64,000 bases of DNA from Protula sp. h YS-2021 (GCA_949752745.1 OX457026.1:41024394-41088393); one strand, 5' to 3'; shown: positions 10,581-19,625, numbered from the stretch's first letter. Program-made: numbers and translations. Notes: generated by a model from the letters alone, not told the origin.

Positions 10581-10937
10581 AGAGAGAAATTCAATGAATC
10601 CAGTGGAGAGAAAAAAATACGTTTAATGCAAACTTAACCTATATTAAAACTTAATAGTTTTAAATTAATAACTGCAATCTCTAAAGTCTAAGCAAGTCAT
10701 TCACTTAAATGTCCTAGCAAAACATGAAAAGTGTAGACATAACAGGGAAGACATGCAAGCGCTGCTCTCAAACTCAAACCATTCCTTTCCATTGCAAATC
10801 AAGCAGGTGAGTTTGTCAACTTGAGACCACGCAAGTCACTGCAGAAGTCACTGCTAATCAAGTAATTCAGCTGTTTCTAGGCCCAGTGAAACAAATGTGT
10901 AACAGTGTGACAAATCAGACATGGACTTGTTCACCTG
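10581..10937. other. Junction between LINE remnant and Ty3/gypsy remnant
   Basis: I can assign no coding sequence. The gag and any 5' LTR expected upstream of the protease remnant are either here in unrecognisable form or deleted. No primer-binding site could be identified. Confidence 0.3.
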
Positions 10938-11171
10938 GATATTTTTGGATGCAAATTCGTCTTCAAGACAGACACTGGTGCCGGCGTCATGTCTGTGTCT
11001 ATCAGTGTTTACAACAGAATCAAGGCACGCCCACCTCTACAACCCATATTGGTTTTGTTGTATGGTCCATCAGGTCAGAAAAATAACGTAGACTCTGCCG
11101 CACGCAATACCATTTCCCCGTACGCGTTATTAATGATCACACGTCACGATGCCTTCTCGCCCGTGGAGTAG
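10938..11171 (+). pseudogene. Ty3/gypsy aspartic protease remnant
   Basis: One frame from 10,938 runs without a stop to 11,171. It contains 'FKTDTGAGVMSV' (10,962-10,997), the active-site D-T-G-A motif of retroelement proteases, which normally cut Gag-Pol. 'YNRIKARPPLQP' and 'LYGPSGQ' follow, as in the flap-containing part of gypsy proteases. The usual C-terminal I-L-G-x-D/R element is not clear. The next remnant (11,110-11,330, another frame) has 'CLLARGVADKIELFKLV' and 'VFGDFGLMKRC', the linker to RT in this clade. Confidence 0.75.
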
Positions 11172-11339
11172 CGGACAAGATAGAGCTATTCAAATTAGTC
11201 ACGAATATTTCCGAAGATGTGTTTGGTGATTTCGGTTTGATGAAAAGGTGCCCACAAGTACACAAGAAATTGAAATGAGATGCCATACCGTACAATCTAA
11301 CTTGCCTCCAAAGACTTTTTAAACCTCTGCTGAAACCGG

Positions 11340-11880
11340 TCAAATAGAAAATGAATCGTGTGGTTTCCTATTGGATATTCGAGCTAATTACCAGGCCAGC
11401 TGAATTTTGTATTTCCATGGAAAAAGAATGGTAAGGTCCAAATTTGTATTGATCTGAAAAAGTTGAAACAGCCCCAAGAAAAGGAACAGTTTATCATGCT
11501 CACTATGCAAAAAATGGTCAGTAATTTGTCAAACGTTGAAGTATTCTCTTCTTTAGATTGTTCTCAAAATTTCTGGAAGTTACCCTTCCACCGACATGAT
11601 GGAACTCACAACCTTCACAACACCATTTGGTTGTTATTTTTCCATTTGGCCTCAATTCAGATATTCCTGAGTCAGTTGCTAGGTAAAAGTGTAGTGTATT
11701 TGCCGGTGTGGACGATATCCTGATCTATGCCTCAGACACCGCCACACATGACACTATTTTGTTTCAGATGCTAGTTAAAATAAGAAAACAGGTCTAAAAC
11801 CAATAAAAAAGACAAGTGCAAGTTTCTTACAAATCAGGTTATCTATCAAGCTAAAGGGTTTGTTGCCTCAGGTATGCCCC
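11340..11880 (+). pseudogene. Ty3/gypsy reverse transcriptase remnant
   Basis: Pieces in shifting frames keep the motif order of gypsy RT. 'GPNLY..LKKLKQPQ' stands for the +-V-R-I-C-I-D-x-x-x-L-N block. 'SNVEVFSSLDCSQNFWKLPFH' (about 11,530-11,600) is the K-x-F-S-x-L-D-x-x-x-x-F-W-Q-I-P motif holding the first catalytic Asp. The thumb-side motif is deleted between about 11,640 and 11,680. 'AGVDDILIYAS' (11,702-11,734) is the catalytic x-x-D-D box, with V in place of the usual M before the two Asp codons. Frameshifts abound, so it is a pseudogene. Confidence 0.85.
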
Positions 11881-12450
11881 CTGGCCCTACTAAAATTGCT
11901 GCGATTATTGATTCTCCAGAAAATATGACACAGTTACGCCGAGTGATGGGTATGGCTAATAACTTAGACACGTTTTTGCCAACCCTGACGGATGCCGTGC
12001 GTTCCGTGCTAGAGTTACCCAAGACAGATGGAGTTCCACCAAGTAGGAGCTTTTGACCAGTTGAAAAGGTTAATAATTTCTTGCACCGTTTTAGCTTATT
12101 ACGACATAAGCAGACGTTCATGCATTTCAGCCAATAGTTCCTCCTTCAGCACTGAGGACTGTTTGCATCAAATGTTTGATGGCAAACCAATCACGTACTC
12201 TTCACGATCGCTATCCGATTCTGACAGAGAAAGAACTGTTTGTTTTGGTGCGGTGTTGCGAAAGTTCTCGCATTTTCTCGCAGAATTATCCAAATTGACC
12301 TCGATAACTGACTGCAAGACCCTCGTTCCGTTGTCAAATGATAAAAGACTTGGATAGGAGGTCAGTTTGCTGCTTAAGATTAGTACTACTTCATGAGTTT
12401 CAATGCAGTTGCCGAGCACGTCCGAGACAAACATATGACCGTCAGCGATT
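11874..12450 (+). pseudogene. Ty3/gypsy RT connection and RNase H remnant
   Basis: 'PPGPTKIAAIIDSPEN' followed by 'LRRVMGMANNLDTFLPTL' (11,877-11,980) is the conserved end of gypsy RT. After a frameshift at about 12,035, 'TVLAYYDISRRSCISANSSSF' opens the RNase H domain. The normally invariant first catalytic Asp of the S-x-D-A-S motif reads AAT (Asn) at 12,133-12,135. 'PITYSSRSLSDSDRERTV' is the next conserved strand-helix block and 'TDCKTLVPL' (about 12,304-12,333) is the T-D-H-K-P-L motif. The text 'vtvsDcfSkypsr' further on recalls the A-D-x-L-S-R motif that ends the domain. Confidence 0.85.
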
Positions 12451-12839
12451 GCTTCAGCAAATACCCAAGTAGGTAAGGTAGGGTAGATAATTCAGAGGAA
12501 GTAGATAAGCATGTTGCTAGTGTGGAAAGATCATGGCCGAGATCAATGAAGAGCTTAATGAAATAGCCATTGAAAGCACAAACGTTCAAGACCTGTCGCT
12601 GGCATTGGAGTACACGATAAACGGTTGGTTGTGACGTCGCAGAACCATTATAAAAGTTTGTTTTCAGTAAAAAATGTACCTTCAACATCCAACAGAATTT
12701 TAACATATTTAAACGGAATCGTCGTGCCGTAAGTCCATAAGCCCATCAAGGCATACAAAAGTGCCCCATACTAGCCGCAAGGTGAGTGTGGTTGCCACAA
12801 ATAAACACGGACATTGCAATAAAATACATAAAATAAATT

Positions 12840-13058
12840 TTCCAAATGGACATTATCAATTAGTAGGCACTGACATATGCGGATAAGATAAAATCAATTA
12901 TCTTAAATTAGTGGATTACTCTTCTAGATAGCTAAAAATTATTCCCCTCCGAACCGTGTCTTCAAAAACATTGATTGGGAAATTTAATCGGGTATGTTGC
13001 CACTTCGGTTCACCATATGAACAATAAATTTGTTTTGTGAATTGAAGCTTTTTTTGTC
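12840..13058 (+). pseudogene. Ty3/gypsy integrase core, 5' part, cut by insertion
   Basis: The frame from 12,857 reads 'QLVGTDICG', a stop, then 'KLVDYSSR', a stop, 'LKIIPLRTVSSKTLIGKF' and 'CCHFGSPYEQ'. This is the order of the gypsy integrase core: first catalytic Asp in V-G-x-D, then the V-D-x-x-S-R block, then H-G-x-P. The Asp is at 12,872-12,874. The second catalytic block (S-D-N-G) is not legible. The frame runs up to the insertion boundary at 13,064. The stretch 12,460-12,840 between RNase H and this point has no legible zinc-binding domain. Confidence 0.75.
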
Positions 13059-13064
13059 CAGAGT
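13059..13064. other. Left copy of 6-bp target-site duplication (CAGAGT)
   Basis: CAGAGT directly precedes the left terminus AGTAGATGAG of the foldback element. The same six bases directly follow the right terminus at 18,046-18,051. The duplicated bases fall inside the gypsy integrase remnant. Confidence 0.8.
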
Positions 13065-13239
13065 AGTAGATGAGAAACAAGAGAATCACCACACTTTGTG
13101 GCATCATACTGTCTGGACCGGAAGTGACATCATAGGCGTAACCAAGGCGTAGCCATGGTGATAATGACGTCATCAGTCACGTGACCAATGAAAAGCCAAT
13201 GAGATCAATGAAGACAATGAAGCCCCGCCCACTTTCTGT

Positions 13240-13320
13240 CTATCATACTGTCTGGACCGGAAGTGTTGTCTGGACCGGAAGTGTTGTCTGGACCGGAAGT
13301 GTTGTCTGGACCGGAAGTGA
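13240..13320 (+). repeat. 17-bp GTCTGGACCGGAAGTGT tandem repeat, left arm
   Basis: TGTCTGGACCGGAAGTG is repeated four times head to tail (about 13,248-13,318), with further single copies at about 13,108 and mirrored near 17,800-17,995. The unit contains ACCGGAAGT, the ETS-type core, on one strand. Confidence 0.9.
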
Positions 13321-13344
13321 CGTCATAGGCGTTGTCATGGTAAC

Positions 13345-13905
13345 GAATTGAAACTTTGTAAACAAAAGTGAACTTTGTAAACAAACTGTGTAAACAAACT
13401 TTATAAACAAAATTTGTAAATAAACTTTATAAACAAAATTTGTAAACAAACTTTGTAAACAAACTTTGTAAACAACATTTGTAAACAAAATTTGTAAACA
13501 AACTTTGGTTATTTACATAATTGAAACTCATTGAAACTTTGTAGACAAACTTTGTAAACAAACTTTGTAAACAAACTTTGTAAACACAATTTGTAAACAA
13601 ACTTTGTAAACAAAATTTGTAAACAAACTTTGGTTATTTGCATAATTGAAACTTTGTAAACAAACTTTGTAAACAAACTTTGTAAACACAATTTGTTAAC
13701 AAACTTTGTAAACAAACTTTGTAAACAAACTTTGTAAACAAACTTTGGTTATTTGCATAATTGAAACTCATTGAAACTTTGTAAACAAACTTTGTAAACA
13801 CAATTTGTAAACAAACTTTGTAAACAAACTTTGTAAACAAACTTTGTAAACAAACTTTGGTTATTTGCATAATTGAAACTCATTGAAACTTTGTAAACAA
13901 ACTTT
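13345..13905 (+). repeat. 13-bp AAACTTTGTAAAC tandem array, left arm
   Basis: About 40 near-perfect copies of a 13-bp unit. At 13,506-13,530, 13,632-13,650, 13,746-13,772 and 13,857-13,884 the array is broken by 'ttggttatttgcataattgaaactcattg', so it has a second-level period of roughly 110-125 bp. Each unit presents GTAAACA, the forkhead core. The many V-Y-K-V-C-L-Q-S-L-F-T-K-F open frames on the opposite strand are read from this array and are not genes. Confidence 0.95.
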
Positions 13906-14230
13906 TTTTCCCCCTCACACACTCTCTCTCTCCACACACACACACACACACACCACGACTGAGCGTTTCATTTCGTAAGTAGCATAGGTATTTCAACCTT
14001 CTGATGGCAACATTTTTTTCCCCCTCACACACTCTCTCTCTCCACCCACACACACACACACACACACACACCACGACTGAGCGTTTCATAAGCCGCATAG
14101 GTATTTAAACCTTCTGATGGCAACTTTTTTTTTTCCCCTCACACTCTCTCTCCACACACACCAACACCACGACTGAGCGTTTCATAAGCCGTATAGGTAT
14201 TTTAACCTTCTGATTGCAACTTTTTTTTTC
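13906..14230 (+). repeat. Tandem units of about 100 bp with CT/CA tracts, left arm
   Basis: Four successive units each read poly-T, CCCCTCACAC, (CT)n, (CA)n, CCACGACTGAGCGTTTCAT, AAGCCGCATAGGTATTT and AACCTTCTGATGGCAAC. They differ mainly in length of the CA and T tracts. The mirror copies are at about 16,815-17,150. Confidence 0.92.
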
Positions 14231-14569
14231 CTCCACACTCTCATGCATACATACCAATACCATGACAAAATGTTTTGCTTATGTTGCTCTTTGTACTCCA
14301 CCATTCGTTTATTTACTTTTTTTTTTGTTTTTGTTTGAAATGCAGTGTTTACTTAGAGAAAAAAAATGGCGTCCTACAACCTGCAACCATCAGCAGCAGC
14401 ATTTCGTCATCAGTGTAATCAGACTGCGTCATCTATAGCCAGCGTAATCAGACTGCGTAATCAGACTTCGTCATAAACAACGTAGACAGCGGTGTCTGGC
14501 TTTGTTGTTTTTCTGAGGCAGCAGTGTCTAGCTGCTTGGAGTTGCAGTGTGACCCTAAGTGTTATACTT

Positions 14570-15100
14570 GACCGATTTGCATGAAACGTTCACTGTTTGA
14601 TTCAGTTTTATATCTAGTTTTCACATAGTCATGGACTGGTTGCGTAGCTAGCTGTATGCATCATGAATTCACCTTAAAAATGACAAGTTAAAAGTGGAAT
14701 AACTTTTGTTATGATTGACCGATTTACATGAAACTTTCACTGTTTAATTCAGTTTTATATCTAGTTTTAATATTAAGTGGTTATAGGCTATTTGCGCTGG
14801 CTGTGTGCATATTTACCACCATTTTAATTTTGTAAAAAGTGGAATGACTTTTGTTATGATTGACGGATTCGCATGAAACTTTCACTGTTTGAGTCAGTTT
14901 TATATCTAGTTTTAACATGAAGTGGTTATAGGCTATTTGCGCAGCTGGCTGTGTGCATATTCACCACCATTTTTAATTTTGTAAAAAGTGGGATAACTTC
15001 CGCTATAGTTGACGGATTTGCATGAAAATTTCACCGTTGGATTCAGTTTGATGTCTTCGTTTACAGTAGTTTGCATAGGTGGGTTGTTGGAATGGCGCGC
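14570..15100 (+). repeat. Tandem units of about 147 bp, left arm
   Basis: The phrase 'gaccgatttacatgaaactttcactg' starts at 14,570, 14,717, 14,862 and 15,010, i.e. every 145-148 bp. Each unit continues 'cagttttatatctagttt', 'gtggttataggctatttgcgc', 'ctgtgtgcatattcaccacc' and 'aaaaagtggaataactt'. Mirror copies are at about 15,960-16,490. The unit length is close to that of core nucleosomal DNA, which may be coincidence. Confidence 0.9.
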
Positions 15101-15154
15101 GCCCCACCATTCAAACATGTGTTTGAATTATTTTTTACGTCAAACTATTGTTCA

Positions 15155-15890
15155 ACAAGTTGTTTAGCAATTGTACCACAATTGTTCAACAAGCTGTTGT
15201 TCAACATGTTGTTGAACATGTTTAACATGTTCAACATGTTCAACATGTTTAACAGGTTGAGCATGTTCAACATGTTCAACAACATGTTCAACAAGTTGAA
15301 CATGTTCAACATGTTCAACATGTTCAACAAGTTGAACATGTTCAACATGTTCAACTACATGTTCAACAAGTTGAACATGTTCAACATGTTGTTGCACAAG
15401 TTGAACATGTTCAACTTGTGCAACAACATGTTGAACATGTTGAAACATGTTGTTGAACATGTTGAACATGTTCAACTTGTGCAACAACATGTTGAACATG
15501 TTGAAACATGTTGTTGAACATGTTGAACATGTTCAACTTGTGCAACAACATGTTGAACATGTTGAAACATGTTGTTGAACATGTTGAACATGTTTAACTT
15601 GTGCAACAACATGTTGAACATGTTCAACTTGTTGAACATGTAGTTGAACATGTTGAACATGTTCAACTTGTTGAACATGTTGAACATGTTGAACATGTTG
15701 AACATGTTCAACTTGTTGAACATGTTGAACATGTTGAACATGTTCAACTTGTTGAACATGTTGTTGAACATGTTGAACATGCTCAACTTGTTAAACATGT
15801 TGAACATGTTGAACATGTTAAACATGTTCAACAACATGTTGAACAACAGCTTGTTGAACAATTGTGGTACAATTGCTAAACAACTTGTTG
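15155..15890. repeat. Self-complementary GTTGAACATG-type core of the palindrome
   Basis: The core consists of 9- and 12-bp steps such as TTCAACATG and TTCAACAAG on the left and their complements on the right. TTGAACATGTTCAA is itself a perfect palindrome and occurs many times, so either strand can fold at many scales. At 15,415, 15,476, 15,537 and 15,598 'cttgtgcaacaacatg' recurs every 61 bp, forming a three-unit spacer between the arms. The M-F-N-M-F-N and H-V-E-H-V-E open frames are read from this repeat. Confidence 0.95.
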
Positions 15891-16971
15891 AACAATAGTT
15901 TGACGTAAAAAATAATTCAAACACATGTTTGAATGGTGGGGCGCGCGCCATTCCAACAACCCACCTATGCAGACTACTGTAAACGAAGACATCAAACTGA
16001 ATCCAACGGTGAAATTTTCATGCAAATCCGTCAACTATAGCGGAAGTTATCCCACTTTTTACAAAATTAAAAATGGTGGTGAATATGCACACAGCCAGCT
16101 GCGCAAATAGCCTATAACCACTTCATGTTAAAACTAGATATAAAACTGACTCAAACAGTGAAAGTTTCATGCGAATCCGTCAATCATAACAAAAGTCATT
16201 CCACTTTTTACAAAATTAAAATGGTGGTAAATATGCACACAGCCAGCGCAAATAGCCTATAACCACTTAATATTAAAACTAGATATAAAACTGAATTAAA
16301 CAGTGAAAGTTTCATGTAAATCGGTCAATCATAACAAAAGTTATTCCACTTTTAACTTGTCATTTTTAAGGTGAATTCATGATGCATACAGCTAGCTACG
16401 CAACCAGTCCATGACTATGTGAAAACTAGATATAAAACTGAATCAAACAGTGAACGTTTCATGCAAATCGGTCAAGTATAACACTTAGGGTCACACTGCA
16501 ACTCCAAGCAGCTAGACACTGCTGCCTCAGAAAAACAACAAAGCCAGACACCGCTGTCTACGTTGTTTATGACGAAGTCTGATTACGCAGTCTGATTACG
16601 CTGGCTATAGATGACGCAGTCTGATTACACTGATGACGAAATGCTGCTGCTGATGGTTGCAGGTTGTAGGACGCCATTTTTTTTTCTCTAAGTAAACACT
16701 GCATTTCAAACAAAAACAAAAAACAAAAAGTAAATAAACGAATAGTGGAGTACAAAGAGCAACATAAGCAAAACATTTTGTCATGGTATTGGTATGTATG
16801 CATGAGAGTGTGGGGAAAAAAAAGTTGCAATCAGAAGGTTAAAATACCTATACGGCTTATGAAACGTTCAGTCGTGGTGTTGGTGTGTGTGGAGAGAGAG
16901 TGTGAGGGGAAAAAAAAAAGTTGCCATCAGAAGGTTAAAATACCTATGCGGCTTATGAAACGCTCAGTCGT

Positions 16972-17008
<37 letters not shown>

Positions 17009-18045
17009 AGAGAGAGAGTGTGTGAGGGGGAAAAAAAAGTTGCCATCAGAAGGTTGAAATACCTATGCTACTTACGAAATGAAACGCTCAGTCGTGGTGT
17101 GTGTGTGTGTGTGTGTGGAGAGAGAGAGAGTGTGTGAGGGGGAAAAAAAGTTTGTTTACAAAGTTTCAATGATTTCAATTATGCAAATAATCAAAGTTTG
17201 TTTACAAAGTTTGTTTACAAAGTTTGTTTACAAATTGTGTTTACAAAGTTTGTTTACAAAGTTTCAATGAGTTTCAATTATGCAAATAACCAAAGTTTGT
17301 TTACAAAGTTTGTTTACAAAGTTTGTTTACAAAGTTTGTTAACAAATTGTGTTTACAAAGTTTGTTTACAAAGTTTGTTTACAAAGTTTGTTTACAAAGT
17401 TTGTTAACAAATTGTGTTTACAAAGTTTGTTTACAAAGTTTGTTTACAAAGTTTCAATTATGCAAATAACCAAAGTTTGTTTACAAATTTTGTTTACAAA
17501 GTTTGTTTACAAATTTTGTTACAAAGTTTGTTTACAAATTGTGTTTACAAAGTTTGTTTACAAAGTTTGTTTACAAAGTTTGTCTACAAAGTTTCAATGA
17601 GTTTCAATTATGTAAATAACCAAAGTTTGTTTACAAATTTTGTTTACAAATGTTGTTTACAAAGTTTGTTTACAAAGTTTGTTTACAAATTTTGTTTATA
17701 AAGTTTATTTACAAATTTTGTTTATAAAGTTTGTTTACACAGTTTGTTTACAAAGTTCACTTTTGTTTACAAAGTTTCAATTTGTTACCATGACAACGCC
17801 TATGACGTCACTTCCGGTCCAGACAACACTTCCGGTCCAGACAACACTTCCGGTCCAGACAGTATGATGGACAGAAAGTGGGCGGGGCTTCATTGTCTTC
17901 ATTGATCTCATTGGCTTTTCATTGGTCACGTGACTGATGACGTCATTATCACCATGGCTACGCCTTGGTTACGCCTATGACGTCACTTCCGGTCCAGACA
18001 GTATGACGCCACAAAGTGTGGTGATTCTCTTGTTTCTCATCTACT
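15599..18045 (-). repeat. Right arm of the foldback inverted repeat
   Basis: Reverse complement of the left arm. It has three copies of the 17-bp GGACCGG repeat in the 17,810-17,860 block against four on the left, and slightly more 13-bp units. It ends ...CTCATCTACT at 18,045. Confidence 0.9.
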
Positions 18046-18051
18046 CAGAGT
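18046..18051. other. Right copy of 6-bp target-site duplication (CAGAGT)
   Basis: CAGAGT directly follows the terminus CTCATCTACT. It is identical to 13,059-13,064 and is followed at once by resumed integrase text. Confidence 0.8.
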
Positions 18052-18290
18052 TCACCTTCAAGCACACAAGTCATCGCCGTATTTTTCGCAAAGTCAAGGC
18101 GAGGCTGAGAGGTACCTCGCCATCGCAAAGTCGTTTCTCAAACAAGATGTCCCGCAGAAAGCCTTGTTCCTGTGGTGCACACCACACCGCACAGTGCTAC
18201 AGGTGCGAATCCAGCCAGCTCTTTTACAACAGACAAGCGACAGCATTTATTCCCTCTTTTCCTAATAGAACTACACACACAACAGCGTGA
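18052..18290 (+). pseudogene. Ty3/gypsy integrase, 3' part, beyond the nested element
   Basis: Right after the duplication comes 'FKHTS' (18,057-18,074). A one-base shift follows, then 'SSPYFSQSQGEAERYLAI' and 'KSFLKQDVPQKAL'. This is the gypsy integrase text H-x-x-(S/T)-S-P-Y-x-P-Q-S-N-G-x-A-E-R, where the Glu of G-x-A-E-R is the third catalytic acidic residue, followed by the conserved helix. It continues from the core half at 12,840-13,058, which places the break. A longer alternative open frame through 17,937-18,290 spans the element boundary and is not considered a gene. Confidence 0.85.
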
Positions 18291-18364
18291 TGATAATACC
18301 GAACGATTTATTTCTGCATACATAATTACAATTCATTGCCAACAACTCGAAAATAAACAACAAC

Positions 18365-18510
18365 TAGAAGGTGGTCACTAAAACGGGTTTTACTATACGC
18401 CCTTTGTATGCTGGTCAGGAAAGTGGTCACTACAACAGTGAGTATGTACGTCACATTTTTGTCCGCGGTTGGGAGGTCAAGACAGGCAGGTTTTACCGTA
18501 CGGTATGTGA
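18365..18510. repeat. Fragments with GGTTTTACTGTA-type MITE ends
   Basis: 'aaaacgggttttactatacgcc' (about 18,380) and 'gacaggcaggttttaccgtacgg' (about 18,490-18,512) resemble the right terminus of the pogo-like MITE at 20,415-20,576. 'ggtggtcact' and 'gtggtcactaca' repeat between them. The fragments are probably decayed copies. Confidence 0.5.
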
Positions 18511-18539
18511 TATATTACCTTATCTTCGCACAGTCCACA

Positions 18540-18900
18540 GATTGTAACCTAATAACGTCACACGCCTTTTAATGTAATTTTCCTACATTCGTCAGAAGTT
18601 GACAGATCCGTCCTACTGACCTTAGGAATACCCACATCAAATTTCAAGTCGATACAACCTTAGACATATTTTGCGAACAAGATCTGTTTCAAAATGTATA
18701 CATATTTTAAATAATGACACCATACTCGACACTCGTTCGTTTTACTAAAGGCAACATCTGACTGAATCTTTTGCATCAACCAAGCAACAATCCCGCCAAG
18801 TTTGAACTTTCTCCAGTGTTCAGCGGCTGAGAAATTTGGCACACAAATGTTTACGTAATGAGCTAAAATGTAACATGCATTTTAAGTTGACAGACCAGCC
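18540..18900 (-). repeat. Family D dispersed repeat, reverse copy
   Basis: It contains 'gtttgaactttctccagtgttcagcggctgagaaat', the reverse of the 8,400-8,430 phrase, plus 'atttacgtaatg' and 'cgactcgttcgtt' text shared with 34,500-34,900. Confidence 0.6.
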
Positions 18901-18929
18901 CAAGGACTAAACAGACCAAGTTTGAAGTT

Positions 18930-19260
18930 TGTCCGACTGAAATGGATGATTCCCACCTGGATTTTAAGAAATTCGGATAATCCTGCAATTTTGTAGTTAA
19001 AAAATGTGATATTATTCTGATATTAAATAGCAGGTTGTCAAAATAGATTTTGGCCAGTTGACTTCACATTAAAGGCAATTAATCTTGAGCTCCCAATTGT
19101 ACTTCAGGTGCATCGAAACCTGAATAGCGCAGAATACATGTACAAAATAATTTCTGATAAAATACGACATTTAATATATGCTTGTTTGGGAGTATATTCT
19201 AAAAGTATTTTTAAAATTTTTGCTTGGAGGATTTTTAGCAGATTATGAATAAACAGCATT
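18930..19260 (+). repeat. Family E dispersed repeat, copy 1
   Basis: Text in order ('ggataaatcctgcaattttgt', 'gcgatattatt.tgat', 'ttggccagtt', 'ttaaaggcaatt', 'ttgta.ttcagg', 'gaatacatgtacaaaat', 'ctgataaaatacgacattt') matches 62,030-62,290. No gene is seen. Confidence 0.55.
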
Positions 19261-19417
19261 ATGTTCTGTGTGAATGGCTTCAAATGGTGACGTGATGCAA
19301 ATAGCTGACAACATTAATACGGTATAATATAGTTAATACTGCATGTTATAAAGCAAGCATTATGCTTTAGAATGCAAGAGCAAGGCATTAAAACTATGTT
19401 TTTCCCGTGAAAAATAT

Positions 19418-19436
19418 AATAATAATAATAATAATG

Positions 19437-19521
<85 letters not shown>
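19418..19521. repeat. (AAT)n microsatellite
   Basis: About 100 bp of AAT triplets with one 'gat' interruption. The poly-tyrosine open frame on the minus strand is an artefact. Confidence 0.98.
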
Positions 19522-19523
<2 letters not shown>

Positions 19524-19625
19524 CGGAGTTTTCAAGACCGAAAATTTATTTGCCTTGGGTAAAACGCCTGAATTTCGGAATTTTTAACGGTCGGACTAGT
19601 GCGACTTTGGAGTACTTGCCGAGTA
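19522..19625 (+). repeat. Family F dispersed repeat, copy 1
   Basis: 'cggagttttcaagaccgaaaatttatttgcc' and 'gtcggactagtgcgacttt ggagtact' match 59,233-59,345 almost word for word. Both copies have an (AAT)n tract upstream, immediately here and about 300 bp away there. Confidence 0.7.

Larger units (their letters stand above)
13065..15400 (+). repeat. Left arm of the foldback inverted repeat
   Basis: The arm pairs with about 15,599-18,045. Checkpoints are: 'ctggaccggaagtgacatcat' at about 13,112 against 17,980; CCACGACTGAGCGTTTCAT at 13,954 against about 17,075; 'tttgacgtaaaaaataattc' (left side, reverse) at 15,129-15,145 against 15,898-15,920. Within the arm most differences are repeat-unit number, so the arms have been homogenised or are young. 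Confidence 0.9.
13065..18045. mobile_element. Foldback-type element with arms of about 2.3-2.4 kb, nested in gypsy integrase
   Basis: The left arm (13,065 to about 15,400) and right arm (about 15,599 to 18,045) are near-identical reverse complements. The outermost bases, AGTAGATGAGAAACAAG and CTTGTTTCTCATCTACT, match exactly. The arms differ by copy number in tandem tracts and few substitutions. From outside in, each arm holds: a unique terminal segment; 17-bp GGACCGGAAGTG-type repeats; a 13-bp TTTGTAAACAAAC array; about 100-bp units with CA/CT tracts; a unique segment; about 147-bp units; and a GTTGAACAT-type core. The spacer of about 200 bp is three 61-bp units. There is no credible gene: all open frames are read from the tandem repeats. 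The structure resembles FB/Galileo-type foldback elements. The AG...CT ends and 6-bp duplication also fit Polinton/Maverick ends. Confidence 0.88.
10938..18290 (+). mobile_element. Decayed Ty3/gypsy LTR retrotransposon, split by a nested element
   Basis: The pol order protease, RT, RNase H, integrase is that of Ty3/gypsy (Metaviridae-type) elements. All parts are on the plus strand. The integrase is interrupted by a 4,981-bp insertion at 13,065-18,045. Its C-terminal half resumes at 18,052. Numerous stops and frameshifts show the element was dead or dying. Gag and both LTRs were not found. The nested insertion must be younger than this copy. Confidence 0.85.

Noticed and set aside
15071..15951. 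Frames of 69-159 codons with M-F-N-M-F-N or H-V-E-H-V-E repeats
   Set aside because: They are translations of the GTTGAACATG-type core repeat, mirrored on both strands of the palindrome.
13243..17701. Many 65-95-codon frames rich in V-Y-K-V-C-L-Q-S-L-F-T-K-F
   Set aside because: They are read from the 13-bp AAACTTTGTAAAC array on either strand. Frames appear because 13 and 3 are coprime and the unit lacks stops in that sense.
13065..18045. The palindrome as a purely computational assembly artefact
   Set aside because: Not fully excluded, but the arms differ in repeat number and scattered bases, and both sides carry the same 6-bp duplication with integrase text resuming, which an artefact would not produce.
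18138..18323. Cysteine-rich frames near 18.1-18.3 kb, and a passing resemblance of the plus-strand text to a DnaJ-family N-terminus
   Set aside because: The text fits the gypsy integrase order S-S-P-Y...G-x-A-E-R far better and continues the integrase half before the nested element.
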